Source: Sphingobacteriales bacterium (GTDB lineage Bacteria; Bacteroidota; Bacteroidia; Sphingobacteriales; Sphingobacteriaceae). From it: a stretch of 41,633 bases of DNA. The DNA lies in contig JAATFW010000156.1 in the NCBI GenBank assembly GCA_015654985.1, forward strand, positions 1 through 41,633. The letters run 5' to 3'. Below, one piece after another: positions 8,356 to 17,485 of this stretch (position 1 is the first letter of the stretch; each line of letters opens with the position of its first letter). The notes below the pieces were generated by a model, which was not told the origin of the DNA, searched no databases, and saw nothing but the letters and a program-made list of their open reading frames with translations. The translations under genes and the position numbers were made by a program.

Positions 8356-9819
8356 TTATTTCCCCAGCAGGTTTTTCCAGCTCACCAGGCCGCTTATGAT
8401 ACCGCCGAGGCCGTCGATGGCCACACGTTCCTGTAACATTGTATCGCGATGGCGGATGGTTACTGTATTGTCTTCGAGCGACTGATGATCTACCGTGATG
8501 CAGAAAGGCGTTCCAATGGCATCCTGCCTGCGGTAGCGCTTTCCGATAGAATCTTTCTCTTCATACATCAGGTTATGATCCGGTTTCAGCCTGTCCATAA
8601 TTTCCTTTGCTTTCTCAGGCAGCCCGTCTTTTTTTGTTAAAGGTAATATTGCAGCTTTCACCGGGGCCAGGCAGGGGTGAAGCTTCAGCACTACACGGCT
8701 GTCTTTTTTATCGCCATCGCTCAGGTCCTGCTCTTCGTAAGCGTTGATGAGGGTAAGCAGGAACATGCGGTCGAGCCCGATGGATGTTTCGATCACATAA
8801 GGAACATAGTTCTGATTGATCTCGGGGTCGAAATACTGGATCTTTTTGCCTGAGAATTTCTGATGCTGGCTCAGATCGAAATCCGTCCGGCTATGGATTC
8901 CTTCCACTTCCTTAAATCCGAAGGGGAATTCAAACTCAATGTCTACTGCTGCATTGGCATAATGCGCCAGTTTGGTGTGGTTGTGGAAACGGTATTTTTC
9001 TGCCGGGGTACCCAAACCTTTATGCCACTGAAGGCGTGTTTCTTTCCAGTATTCATACCATTCCATTTCAGAACCGGGGCGAACAAAGAACTGCATTTCC
9101 ATCTGCTCAAATTCGCGCATCCGCATGATAAACTGGCGGGCGATCACTTCGTTGCGGAAAGCTTTACCTATCTGGGCAATTCCGAAGGGGATCTTCATCC
9201 TTCCGGTTTTCTGAACGTTGAGATAGTTTACGAAGATTCCCTGCGCTGTTTCGGGACGCAGGTAAACCACATCCGAATCATCGGCAACGGCACCCATTTT
9301 TGTGGAGAACATGAGGTTAAACTGCCTTACATCAGTCCAGTTTCGCGTACCCGATACCGGACAGGCGATTTCATGTTCGATGATCAGATCGCGCAAGGCA
9401 TCCAGGTTGTCGGTCTTTAACGCTTCATCCATGGCATCCTGCAGTTGGGCAGCCTTATCTGTTTTGCCGTCCTTCTCGTAACGGGCTATTTTATCTTCCA
9501 GTAACTGGTCGGCGCGGTAACGCTTTTTAGAATCTTTGTTATCAATCATGGGGTCGTTAAACCCGTCGACGTGTCCGGAAGCTTTCCAGGTGGTAGGGTG
9601 CATGAAAATTGCCGCATCAATGCCCACAATGTTCTCGTGCATCTGCACCATCGATTTCCACCAGTACGCTTTAATATTATTTTTTAATTCGGAACCGTTC
9701 TGCCCGTAATCGTAGACGGCGCTTAATCCGTCGTAGATCTCGCTCGACTGGAAAACAAATCCATACTCTTTGGCATGGGAGATGACGTTTTTAAAAAGTT
9801 CGTCGTTATTTTTACTCAT
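8356..9819 (-). CDS. glyS: Glycyl-tRNA synthetase (single-subunit, dimeric type)
   Basis: FVFQSSEIYDGLSAVYDYGQNGSELKNNIKAYWW; YLRPETAQGIFVNYLNVQKTGRMKIPFGIAQIGKAFRNEV. Confidence 0.97.
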   Translation of the reverse strand: MSKNNDELFKNVISHAKEYGFVFQSSEIYDGLSAVYDYGQNGSELKNNIKAYWWKSMVQMHENIVGIDAAIFMHPTTWKASGHVDGFNDPMIDNKDSKKRYRADQLLEDKIARYEKDGKTDKAAQLQDAMDEALKTDNLDALRDLIIEHEIACPVSGTRNWTDVRQFNLMFSTKMGAVADDSDVVYLRPETAQGIFVNYLNVQKTGRMKIPFGIAQIGKAFRNEVIARQFIMRMREFEQMEMQFFVRPGSEMEWYEYWKETRLQWHKGLGTPAEKYRFHNHTKLAHYANAAVDIEFEFPFGFKEVEGIHSRTDFDLSQHQKFSGKKIQYFDPEINQNYVPYVIETSIGLDRMFLLTLINAYEEQDLSDGDKKDSRVVLKLHPCLAPVKAAILPLTKKDGLPEKAKEIMDRLKPDHNLMYEEKDSIGKRYRRQDAIGTPFCITVDHQSLEDNTVTIRHRDTMLQERVAIDGLGGIISGLVSWKNLLGK

Positions 9820-9826
9820 GATGGTG

Positions 9827-9856
9827 CAAACTTAGATAAATTGCTTTTATGTGCAA
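9827..9856 (-). promoter_or_regulatory. Bacteroidota promoter for glyS
   Basis: Minus strand: TTG-N19-TAAGTTTG (-33 at 9854-9856, -7 at 9827-9834), with only 7 nt between -7 and ATG. Confidence 0.75.
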
Positions 9857-10212
9857 AATACATAAACAGCATATATAAAAGCAATTATTCACACACCCTC
9901 TCCTCTATTTTTAAAGATGTTCATGAATGCCCGCGCAGTTTACCGGTCTTTCCTCTGCCATGGAAGAATAGTTTTATAGATGAAATATAGTTATTGGGCA
10001 CCGGATACCGGAATCGGGAACCCTGATACTGTAAAGTTGTAAATATAAATGACAAATCATATTAATATATAAATCAGAATTTATAATAGCCCCGTTTTTG
10101 TTTCATTCGGAGTCACTGACTTTTGTAACACAATTAGCATATTTCAAATCAAAATTGCAATTTAGCGGGTATTAATCGTAACCCGGATATCTGAATCTGA
10201 TCTCCAAATACC

Positions 10213-10926
10213 ATGAGCATAGAAGTACACCAACTCACCAAAGTATACGGACAACAAAAGGCAGTAGATACGATTTCGTTTACCGCCGTCCCCGGAGAAA
10301 TACTCGGTTTCCTTGGCCCTAATGGTGCAGGGAAGTCGACAACGATGAAGATCTTGTCGTGTTTTATTCCCCAAACTTCGGGAACAGCCAGTGTAGCCGG
10401 CTTTGATGTAACGCTTCAACCTATGGAAGTGCGCCGCAGGCTGGGGTATCTCCCGGAGCAAAATCCCCTCTATACAGATATGTATATCAGGGAAGCATTA
10501 GGCTTCATTGCAGATATTCATAGGATACAGAATAAGAAAAGCAGGATTGAGGAGATAATTGAATTGACGGGACTTGGTGCAGAGCAGCATAAAAAGATCA
10601 GTACCTTGTCTAAGGGCTACAGGCAGAGAGTCGGACTGGCGCAGGTAATCCTGCACGATCCGGAAGTGCTGATTATGGACGAGCCTACTTCAGGGCTTGA
10701 TCCTAACCAACTGGTAGAAATCAGGAACCTGATCAGAGAGCTCGGTAAAACAAAGACAATTATCCTTTCAACCCATATTATGCAGGAGGCTGAAGCGCTT
10801 TGCACTAAAGCTGTGATCATTAATAAAGGTAAGATTGTAGCAGACGATAACGTTGCGTCTTTACGTGCCCGTTATCCGGGGAAAACTTTTGAAGAGATCT
10901 TCATCCTTCTTACTGCCAAAGTTTAA
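10213..10926 (+). CDS. gldA: ABC transporter ATP-binding protein, GldA-like (gliding motility)
   Basis: Walker A GPNGAGKST, signature LSKGYRQRVGLAQ, Walker B LIMDEPTSGLDPNQ; MSIEVHQLTKVYGQQKAVD N-terminus resembles Bacteroidota GldA. Confidence 0.8.
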   Translation: MSIEVHQLTKVYGQQKAVDTISFTAVPGEILGFLGPNGAGKSTTMKILSCFIPQTSGTASVAGFDVTLQPMEVRRRLGYLPEQNPLYTDMYIREALGFIADIHRIQNKKSRIEEIIELTGLGAEQHKKISTLSKGYRQRVGLAQVILHDPEVLIMDEPTSGLDPNQLVEIRNLIRELGKTKTIILSTHIMQEAEALCTKAVIINKGKIVADDNVASLRARYPGKTFEEIFILLTAKV

Positions 10927-11187
10927 TTTAAGTTCTATCGGGAAACGCTTCGGGAAACTGTTATATTCCTGAAATTATAAAAGCCTCCACCCTTCACCAC
11001 CCCTGAAATATCGAAAATATTTGTCTTTTTCATTTATTTTACAGGTATGTGGAAGACGCAGGTTACCGGATATTTCAGCAATTTCAGTTGCTGCGACAGG
11101 ATAAGACATCTACCGGAAAGAAACGACTGTACCAGTGCCGTCCCGGGTTCGTCCTGCGGCCGCTGCTAATTTGGGGTTTCTTTCATT

Positions 11188-11278
11188 GTTCTCCCATCGT
11201 TCTCCCAGTCGGCATCCGAAGTTCTTCCATGCACACTGGGAGAACTTCGGAAGAACGATGGGTGCCGCATGGGAGAAC
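11188..11278. repeat. Nested palindrome built from GGGAGAAC/GGAAGAAC units
   Basis: gttctcccat (11188-11197) pairs with atgggagaac (11269-11278); gttctcccag (11199-11208) with ctgggagaac (11236-11245); cccatcgttct (11193-11203) with agaacgatggg (11252-11262). Confidence 0.9.
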
Positions 11279-12002
11279 AGGCGAAGAAAAAGGCTCCATG
11301 GGGCGGATCTGGTGCGGCCGCGATTGGGACTTCTTTTTGTAAAAGTGCTTTGTTCGGAAAAGACTGATCCGCCAATTCAGGAAGGTCAGATTAAATGGAG
11401 ATACACAGAACCCTATTGGGATAAATCCGGTAAATATGGGAAAGTGCCGGCAAATATGGGACATACACTCTGGATTAGCTGGATTTTCCAAAATGCTATT
11501 CTAAATTTGTTTCAGAAAGCAGCGCATAATGATAGAAAAAGCAATGCTTCGGTCTCCCGGCCTGTAGAGTTCAGAAAAAAATAAAACAGCCACTAAGGCA
11601 AACGCAGAACCGGAGATAAAAGATGGTTTATTTTTAAGTTTTAAAGAAATGGAAAAAATTCTGAAAAAGGCAGGGGAACTGCCCCGGCCGCCGCTTCCCT
11701 TGACATCACTATAGAGTTGGAACAGCAGGAATATTGGCCGGCTTATCTCCTGATAGCCTTCGAAGGGAAATAAGCAACATTCATATAAGTATACTTCAAA
11801 GAATACCAATTTGTTTGTGCTTTAGAAAAATGTAATTTTGGAAAAATGCAGGGTATGACGGCAAATAGCAGGTTCTATCGCATGGTTGGATGAATTAGAA
11901 ATAGATGCGTTAGCAATGTATGCTTAATTACTGAACAGGCAAGCTGGAGAATTCTTTAAATTTTCTTGTTCTAAAAATATCCTGTTTAACATTATTTAAT
12001 TA

Positions 12003-12563
12003 ATGAACAAGGTAAAGCGATATGTTGAAAAATACCTCTCAAAAGAAAAACAGGATTTAACCTATATCTCTGTTTCAAATAGTCAGAGCGGGCTAAGCTT
12101 AGAAGAAAGAACTCTTATTTATAAATATACCGAGGATGGATATGAAAGTGTCAATGAACAACTAAGGGAAACTGACGGAGAGCAAAATTCAGAATATGGA
12201 ATACTTTTAGCACAGACCTTAGCTAAGCTTCCTGACTATGAAGATATAGTTTACAGGTGTACTGACTTATCAGAATTTCAATTAAAAAAATATATTGAAG
12301 CGGAAGCAAATAATAGTATATTAGTGGAACATTCATTTGTTTCCGCAAGTAAATCGAAGTTCATTGCTTACGCTTACGGGCGCAAATGCGTTTTTAGGAT
12401 TTATAGTAAGACAGGAAAAGTGATAGAAGAATTTGCGAAATATGGACTATATACCGCGCAGAATGAGAAGGAGGTTTTGTTTAGCCCCGGTAAAAAGTTT
12501 AAAGTATTGGATATAACAAACGAAGCTGATAGCATGTTAATAACAATGGAGGAGATAAGATAA
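12003..12563 (+). CDS. Putative mono-ADP-ribosyltransferase (R-S-E class, ADP-ribosyltransferase exoenzyme-like fold)
   Basis: LSLEERTLIYKYTEDGYESVNEQLR; KLPDYEDIVYRC (catalytic Arg, R85); SFVSASKSK (S-x-S at residues 114-116); QNEKEVLFSPGKKFKVL (E155-x-E157 followed by G-x-F-x-V). Confidence 0.82.
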   Translation: MNKVKRYVEKYLSKEKQDLTYISVSNSQSGLSLEERTLIYKYTEDGYESVNEQLRETDGEQNSEYGILLAQTLAKLPDYEDIVYRCTDLSEFQLKKYIEAEANNSILVEHSFVSASKSKFIAYAYGRKCVFRIYSKTGKVIEEFAKYGLYTAQNEKEVLFSPGKKFKVLDITNEADSMLITMEEIR

Positions 12564-12910
12564 TGGTAACGGTCGATAATATTCGGGAAATGAATGCTAT
12601 TGAGGAAGAAGATTTTGTCAGAATGACAAATATCTTATACGAATCTTTATTAAACAAACGGCTTTATAAGAAGCAGTTTGTGATCGAATATAAAGAAAAC
12701 ATAGTGGAATCCCTTATAGATCTCCTCAAAAAGATGTTATCAGGAGGTTCCTCGATGTCGAAGCAGAAAAGACTTAGTATTATTAATACGCTGGATAAGC
12801 TTAAAACTCAAAAGGAATATTTTGAATTAATGAGGTCCGGCGTTTCTGTTGATGACATTCAGCAAGCTTCGAAGCGATTGGGCAAAAAAACTCAGTCATC
12901 TTTTTCGTAG
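12563..12910 (+). CDS. Hypothetical 115-aa protein, candidate immunity/antitoxin partner of the ADP-ribosyltransferase
   Basis: ATG overlaps the ART stop by 1 nt (TAATG), implying translational coupling. Predominantly charged/helical; no family recognised. Confidence 0.6.
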   Translation: MVTVDNIREMNAIEEEDFVRMTNILYESLLNKRLYKKQFVIEYKENIVESLIDLLKKMLSGGSSMSKQKRLSIINTLDKLKTQKEYFELMRSGVSVDDIQQASKRLGKKTQSSFS

Positions 12911-12996
12911 TAAGAGACCTGTATTGATTAAAGTCAACGACATATGAACTTAGAAAGAAACTTAAATTAGATCCATTCGAAAATGAGTTTATTGCC

Positions 12997-13521
12997 TTGC
13001 TTTGCTTGTCGCTTTATTCTTGTTTTTGTTTAGCGCAAAATCTTTCTTTAGATGATCTTGTTCTCTTAAGAAAGAAGAGTCTTCAAGAGGTTACGGATGT
13101 TTTGATTAGTAAGAATTGGCAGTTTAGCCATAGCGCTAAGGCTGATAGCAGTGAATTATATAGCAGAGTAGTATTTGCTTATGACAAATCATATGATTCT
13201 GCAGTAGGATGGTTAAGCTATTCATTTAGTTCGGATTTTGGAACTGAAATCCTTTATCAATTTCAGAACGCAAATAATTATAAGCAACTTAAAGATAAAT
13301 TATTATCCTATAAAATGAAAGCTGTTGATACAAGAATTCAAAATGGGGCTGTAACTATTGAGTATGTAGGCAGTACAACGGCAGTTATCATTTCTATGAT
13401 TTCCAATGAAGAAGATCGTAATCCGAAATATACAGTTGTCGTAATGGATAAGAAAATCTACGATCTTAATAAGCTATTGCATCAGGTTACGAGTGAAAGA
13501 GATATTATTGATTCAAAATAA
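12997..13521 (+). CDS. Hypothetical exported protein
   Basis: N-terminus LCLSLYSCFCLAQNLSLDD looks like a signal peptide; 174-aa ORF on the same strand as the ART pair. Start codon uncertain (TTG). Confidence 0.5.
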   Translation: MLCLSLYSCFCLAQNLSLDDLVLLRKKSLQEVTDVLISKNWQFSHSAKADSSELYSRVVFAYDKSYDSAVGWLSYSFSSDFGTEILYQFQNANNYKQLKDKLLSYKMKAVDTRIQNGAVTIEYVGSTTAVIISMISNEEDRNPKYTVVVMDKKIYDLNKLLHQVTSERDIIDSK

Positions 13522-13624
13522 GCGAAACCCGGCTGTTTTGAATTCTGTTCTGACGGTGTAGGAGCAGCAGTCTTATTATTATTCAATAATGGGCCGTTGC
13601 TTGAAATATTCCTACCCCAACCCC

Positions 13625-13654
13625 TTGATAATCAAAAAATACTTACTACCTTTG
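13625..13654 (+). promoter_or_regulatory. Bacteroidota promoter for the str operon (rpsL)
   Basis: TTG (13625-13627)-N19-TACCTTTG (13647-13654), ~57 nt before rpsL ATG. Confidence 0.8.
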
Positions 13655-13711
13655 CATTCCTTTTTAGGACAATAGTGTTTAAAGCAAATTTAATTAAATT
13701 AAAAAACGTAA

Positions 13712-14137
13712 ATGCCTACTATTCAACAATTAGTTAGGAAAGGTAGAGTAGCTCTGGAGGATAAGAGTAAATCCCCGGCGTTGGACAGCTGTCCACAGCG
13801 AAGAGGCGTGTGTACCCGTGTATACACCACTACCCCTAAAAAACCAAACTCAGCAATGCGTAAAGTTGCACGTGTGCGCTTAACGAACGGTAAAGAAGTG
13901 AACGCTTATATCCCCGGTGAAGGACACAACTTACAGGAACACTCCATCGTGCTGATCCGTGGCGGTCGTGTGAAGGATTTACCTGGTGTGCGTTATCACA
14001 TCATCCGTGGTGCACTGGATACTTCAGGTGTTAACGGAAGGAATCAACGTCGTTCTAAATATGGTACTAAACGGCCTAAACCAGGACAAGCAGCTCCGGC
14101 TGGAAAAGGCGCTCCTGCAAAAGGTAAAAAGAAATAA
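13712..14137 (+). CDS. rpsL: 30S ribosomal protein S12
   Basis: [12 protein letters not shown]...[59 protein letters not shown]; Lys/Gly/Ala-rich C-terminal extension. Confidence 0.99.
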   Translation: MPTIQQLVRKGRVALEDKSKSPALDSCPQRRGVCTRVYTTTPKKPNSAMRKVARVRLTNGKEVNAYIPGEGHNLQEHSIVLIRGGRVKDLPGVRYHIIRGALDTSGVNGRNQRRSKYGTKRPKPGQAAPAGKGAPAKGKKK

Positions 14138-14156
14138 GTAAAGGAGGATAGCACAA

Positions 14157-14624
14157 ATGAGAAAGTCAAAACCAAAAAAGAGAATTATCCTGCCTGACCC
14201 GAAATTCAATGACGTGATGGTAACCCGCTTCGTAAACAACATGATGTACGACGGAAAAAAATCTATTGCTTATTCAATTTTCTATGATGCTGTTGAACTG
14301 GTTGAGAAAAAAACCAGCGAAAGCGGACTGGAAGCATGGAAGAAAGCATTAAATAATGTAATGCCTGCTGTAGAAGTTAAATCACGCCGTGTGGGTGGAG
14401 CTAACTTCCAGGTTCCTACAGAAGTTCGCCCGGAGCGAAAAATTGCCCTCGGAATGAAATGGCTGATCCTGTATGCACGCAGACGTGGCGAAAAAACCAT
14501 GATGGAAAAATTAGCCTCTGAAATCATTTCTGCTTCCAAAGGCGAAGGTGCTGCTGTGAAGAAAAAGGAAGATACCCACAAGATGGCTGAAGCAAATAAG
14601 GCATTTTCACACTTCAGGTTCTAA
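14157..14624 (+). CDS. rpsG: 30S ribosomal protein S7
   Basis: [55 protein letters not shown] terminus. Confidence 0.99.
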   Translation: MRKSKPKKRIILPDPKFNDVMVTRFVNNMMYDGKKSIAYSIFYDAVELVEKKTSESGLEAWKKALNNVMPAVEVKSRRVGGANFQVPTEVRPERKIALGMKWLILYARRRGEKTMMEKLASEIISASKGEGAAVKKKEDTHKMAEANKAFSHFRF

Positions 14625-14628
14625 CAAT

Positions 14629-14697
14629 AAGATTACACCGGTTTAAAGAAGATTACACAGGCTTCGTTTATCATTGCTGATCGTGTAATCTTTTTTT
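14629..14697 (+). terminator. Terminator/attenuator-like structure between rpsG and fusA
   Basis: aagattacac occurs at 14629-14638 and 14649-14658; both can pair with gtgtaatctt (14683-14692), which is followed by a T run. Confidence 0.65.
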
Positions 14698-14719
14698 AAT
14701 CAAGAAATCAAAAAATATA

Positions 14720-16831
14720 ATGGCAAGAGATTTAAAATATACAAGAAATATAGGTATTGCTGCCCATATTGATGCCGGTAAAACCACCACTACTGAACGG
14801 ATCCTTTATTATTCGGGTGTTAGTCACAAAATTGGTGAAGTGCATGAAGGCGCTGCCGTAATGGACTGGATGGCACAGGAACAGGAACGTGGGATTACGA
14901 TTACTTCGGCTGCTACTACCGTTGACTGGAAATACAGAGGTCAGACGTATCATATCAATATTATTGATACTCCGGGGCACGTGGATTTTACCGTTGAGGT
15001 AAACCGTTCTTTACGTGTACTGGACGGATTGGTTTTCCTGTTTTCTGCAGTGGATGGTGTTGAACCTCAATCTGAAACAAACTGGCGCTTAGCCAATAAT
15101 TATAACGTTGCCCGTATTGGCTTCGTCAATAAAATGGACCGTTCGGGTGCCGACTTCTTAAAGGTTGTTAAGCAGGTTAAAGACATGCTGGGCAGCAACG
15201 CTGTTCCTCTGCAGTTACCTTTGGGTGCTGAAGAAAGCTTTAAAGGGGTAATTGACCTGATCAACTTCCGTGGTATTGTATGGAATGAGCATGATAAAGG
15301 GATGACCTTTACTGAAGTGCCGATTCCTGAAGATATGATCGCAGAAGCTACCGAGTGGAGAGAGAAATTACTGGAATCTGTAGCTGAGTATGACGAATCG
15401 TTAATGGAGAAATTCTTTGAAGCTCCTGAAACGATTACAGAGCGCGAAGTTTTAGACGCTTTACGTCAGGCAGTTTTAGATGCCAGGATCGTTCCGATGG
15501 TATGCGGTTCTTCTTTCAAAAACAAAGGGGTGCAAACCATGCTTGATTATGTGATGGAGTTATTGCCTTCACCGATGGATGTTGAAGGTATTATTGGTCA
15601 TCACCCTGATACAGGAGAAGAAATTCTTCGCAGACCGGATGTGAAAGAACCTTTTGCTGCATTGGCATTCAAAATTGCTACCGATCCTTTTGTGGGTCGT
15701 TTGTGCTTTATCCGCGTTTATTCAGGTAACCTTGACGCTGGTTCTTATGTCTATAACATGCGGTCAGGAAACAAAGAGCGTATTTCGAGGATCTTCCAGA
15801 TGCATGCCAATAAGCAAAATCCAATCCCTAATGTAGGGGCCGGAGATATTGCTGCGGTGGTTGGGTTTAAGGACATCAAAACAGGAGATACTCTTTGTGA
15901 TGAGAAAAATCCGATCATTCTGGAGTCGATGGTATTCCCTGAACCGGTTATCGGTTTAGCTATTGAACCTAAAACTCAGGTGGATGTAGATAAACTGGGA
16001 ATGGCTTTAGCTAAATTAGCTGAAGAAGATCCTACATTCCATGTTAAAACGGATGAAGAAACTGGTCAGACCGTAATTTCAGGAATGGGAGAGCTTCACC
16101 TTGATATTTTAATGGACCGTTTAAAACGCGAATTTAAAGTAGAAGTAAACCAGGGAGCTCCTCAGGTTGCTTATAAAGAAGCAATTACCGGCACAGTACA
16201 GCATCGCGAAGTATACAAGAAACAAACCGGTGGACGCGGTAAATTTGCTGATATCCAGGTTGTAATTTCTCCGATTGATGCTGATTACGAAAAGGGTGGC
16301 CTTCAGTTTGTGAATGAGATTTCAGGAGGTTCTATTCCGCGTGAATTTATTCCATCTGTTGAAAAAGGATTTGCTGCAGCCATGGTCAATGGAGTACTGG
16401 CAGGTTATCCTGTTTCCGACATGAAGGTTCGTTTAATTGACGGTTCGTTCCACCCGGTCGATTCGGATGCTTTATCTTTCGAGATCTGCGCCCGTTCTGC
16501 TTTCCGTGAAGCGTTACCCAAAGCCCGCCCGGTATTGATGGAGCCAATTATGAAAGTAGAAATACTTACACCTGAAGAAAACATGGGTGACGTAATTGGT
16601 GATATGAACCGTCGTCGCGGTCAGTTACTTGGAATGGATTCGCGTGCCGGATCGCAGGTAATTAAAGCAACGGTGCCTCTTTCTGAAATGTTTGGTTATG
16701 TAACTCAGTTACGTACCATTACTTCGGGCCGTGCAACGTCCACAATGGAATTCGATCATTATGAAGAAGCTCCAAAGAACGTTCAGGAAGAAGTAATTGC
16801 TAAAGTAAAAGGTAAAAAAGCGAATGCCTGA
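14720..16831 (+). CDS. fusA: Elongation factor G
   Basis: [55 protein letters not shown]; 703 aa full length. Confidence 0.99.
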   Translation: MARDLKYTRNIGIAAHIDAGKTTTTERILYYSGVSHKIGEVHEGAAVMDWMAQEQERGITITSAATTVDWKYRGQTYHINIIDTPGHVDFTVEVNRSLRVLDGLVFLFSAVDGVEPQSETNWRLANNYNVARIGFVNKMDRSGADFLKVVKQVKDMLGSNAVPLQLPLGAEESFKGVIDLINFRGIVWNEHDKGMTFTEVPIPEDMIAEATEWREKLLESVAEYDESLMEKFFEAPETITEREVLDALRQAVLDARIVPMVCGSSFKNKGVQTMLDYVMELLPSPMDVEGIIGHHPDTGEEILRRPDVKEPFAALAFKIATDPFVGRLCFIRVYSGNLDAGSYVYNMRSGNKERISRIFQMHANKQNPIPNVGAGDIAAVVGFKDIKTGDTLCDEKNPIILESMVFPEPVIGLAIEPKTQVDVDKLGMALAKLAEEDPTFHVKTDEETGQTVISGMGELHLDILMDRLKREFKVEVNQGAPQVAYKEAITGTVQHREVYKKQTGGRGKFADIQVVISPIDADYEKGGLQFVNEISGGSIPREFIPSVEKGFAAAMVNGVLAGYPVSDMKVRLIDGSFHPVDSDALSFEICARSAFREALPKARPVLMEPIMKVEILTPEENMGDVIGDMNRRRGQLLGMDSRAGSQVIKATVPLSEMFGYVTQLRTITSGRATSTMEFDHYEEAPKNVQEEVIAKVKGKKANA

Positions 16832-16835
16832 TTGG

Positions 16836-16905
16836 GTTGAAAGTTGAAAGTTGAAGGTTGAAGGTTGAAGGTTGAAGATTGAAGGTTGAAGGTTGAAGGT
16901 TGAAG
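16836..16905 (+). repeat. GTTGAAG heptad array, copy E3 (10 units)
   Basis: gttgaaa x2, gttgaag x4, attgaag, gttgaag x3; begins 4 nt after the fusA stop codon. Confidence 0.95.
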
Positions 16906-16992
16906 GTTTCCGGCGATTTAGCAAAAATTGATTTGAATATACAACATGTTGTGTTGCGGGTCAAAGTGATTGAGTTGGAAATGTGTTGTACA
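16906..16992 (+). repeat. Conserved core following heptad array E3
   Basis: GTTTCCGGCGATTTAGCAAAAATTGATTTGAATATACAACATG...GATTGAGTTGGAAATGTGTTGTACA. Confidence 0.8.
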
Positions 16993-17074
16993 TTCATAAT
17001 CCATAACTCATAATTCATAACATTCATAATTCATAACATTCATAATTCATAACATTCATAATTCATAACATTCA
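16991..17074 (+). repeat. Tandem repeat of 16-bp unit CATTCATAATTCATAA
   Basis: Exact units at 17021-17036, 17037-17052 and 17053-17068, with degenerate units at 16991-17020 and a partial unit after 17068. Confidence 0.95.
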
Positions 17075-17156
17075 ACTCACAGCATACATACAATTAATAT
17101 ACAAATTCCCGCGGTCGTAATTAATAGCTCTTACGGCTGCGTTAAACAAAAACAAA

Positions 17157-17462
17157 ATGAGCCAGAGAATCAGAATTAAATTAAAGTCTTACGATTACAA
17201 CCTGGTTGACAAATCAGCCGAGAAAATCGTCAAAACGGTAAAACCTACCGGTGCAGTAGTTAGCGGACCGATCCCTCTTCCAACAGAGAAGAAGATCTTT
17301 ACTGTATTACGTTCACCGCACGTAAACAAGAAGGCCCGTGAGCAGTTCCAGTTGTGTGCTTATAAAAGACTTCTGGATATCTACAGTTCTAATTCAAAGA
17401 CTGTGGATGCACTGATGAAGCTTGAATTGCCAAGCGGCGTTGAAGTTGAGATCAAGGTGTGA
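17157..17462 (+). CDS. rpsJ: 30S ribosomal protein S10
   Basis: [65 protein letters not shown]. Confidence 0.99.
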   Translation: MSQRIRIKLKSYDYNLVDKSAEKIVKTVKPTGAVVSGPIPLPTEKKIFTVLRSPHVNKKAREQFQLCAYKRLLDIYSSNSKTVDALMKLELPSGVEVEIKV

Positions 17463-17485
17463 CAGCTAAGATTATCTGAAAAATT

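Noticed and set aside
8863-9420. 185-aa + strand ORF opposite glyS
   Set aside because: Entirely antisense to a clear glyS; shadow ORF.
10162-10461. 99-aa minus-strand ORF over the gldA start
   Set aside because: Antisense to the Walker A region of gldA; no support.
11049-11584. ORFs 11049-11342, 11135-11584 and antisense 11166-11491
   Set aside because: They span the nested palindrome, have atypical composition and mutually overlap in several frames; no family features.
16709-17027. Minus-strand ORFs with ...STFNLQPSTFNLQPSTFN... translations
   Set aside because: These are the conceptual translation of the GTTGAAG heptads, not proteins.
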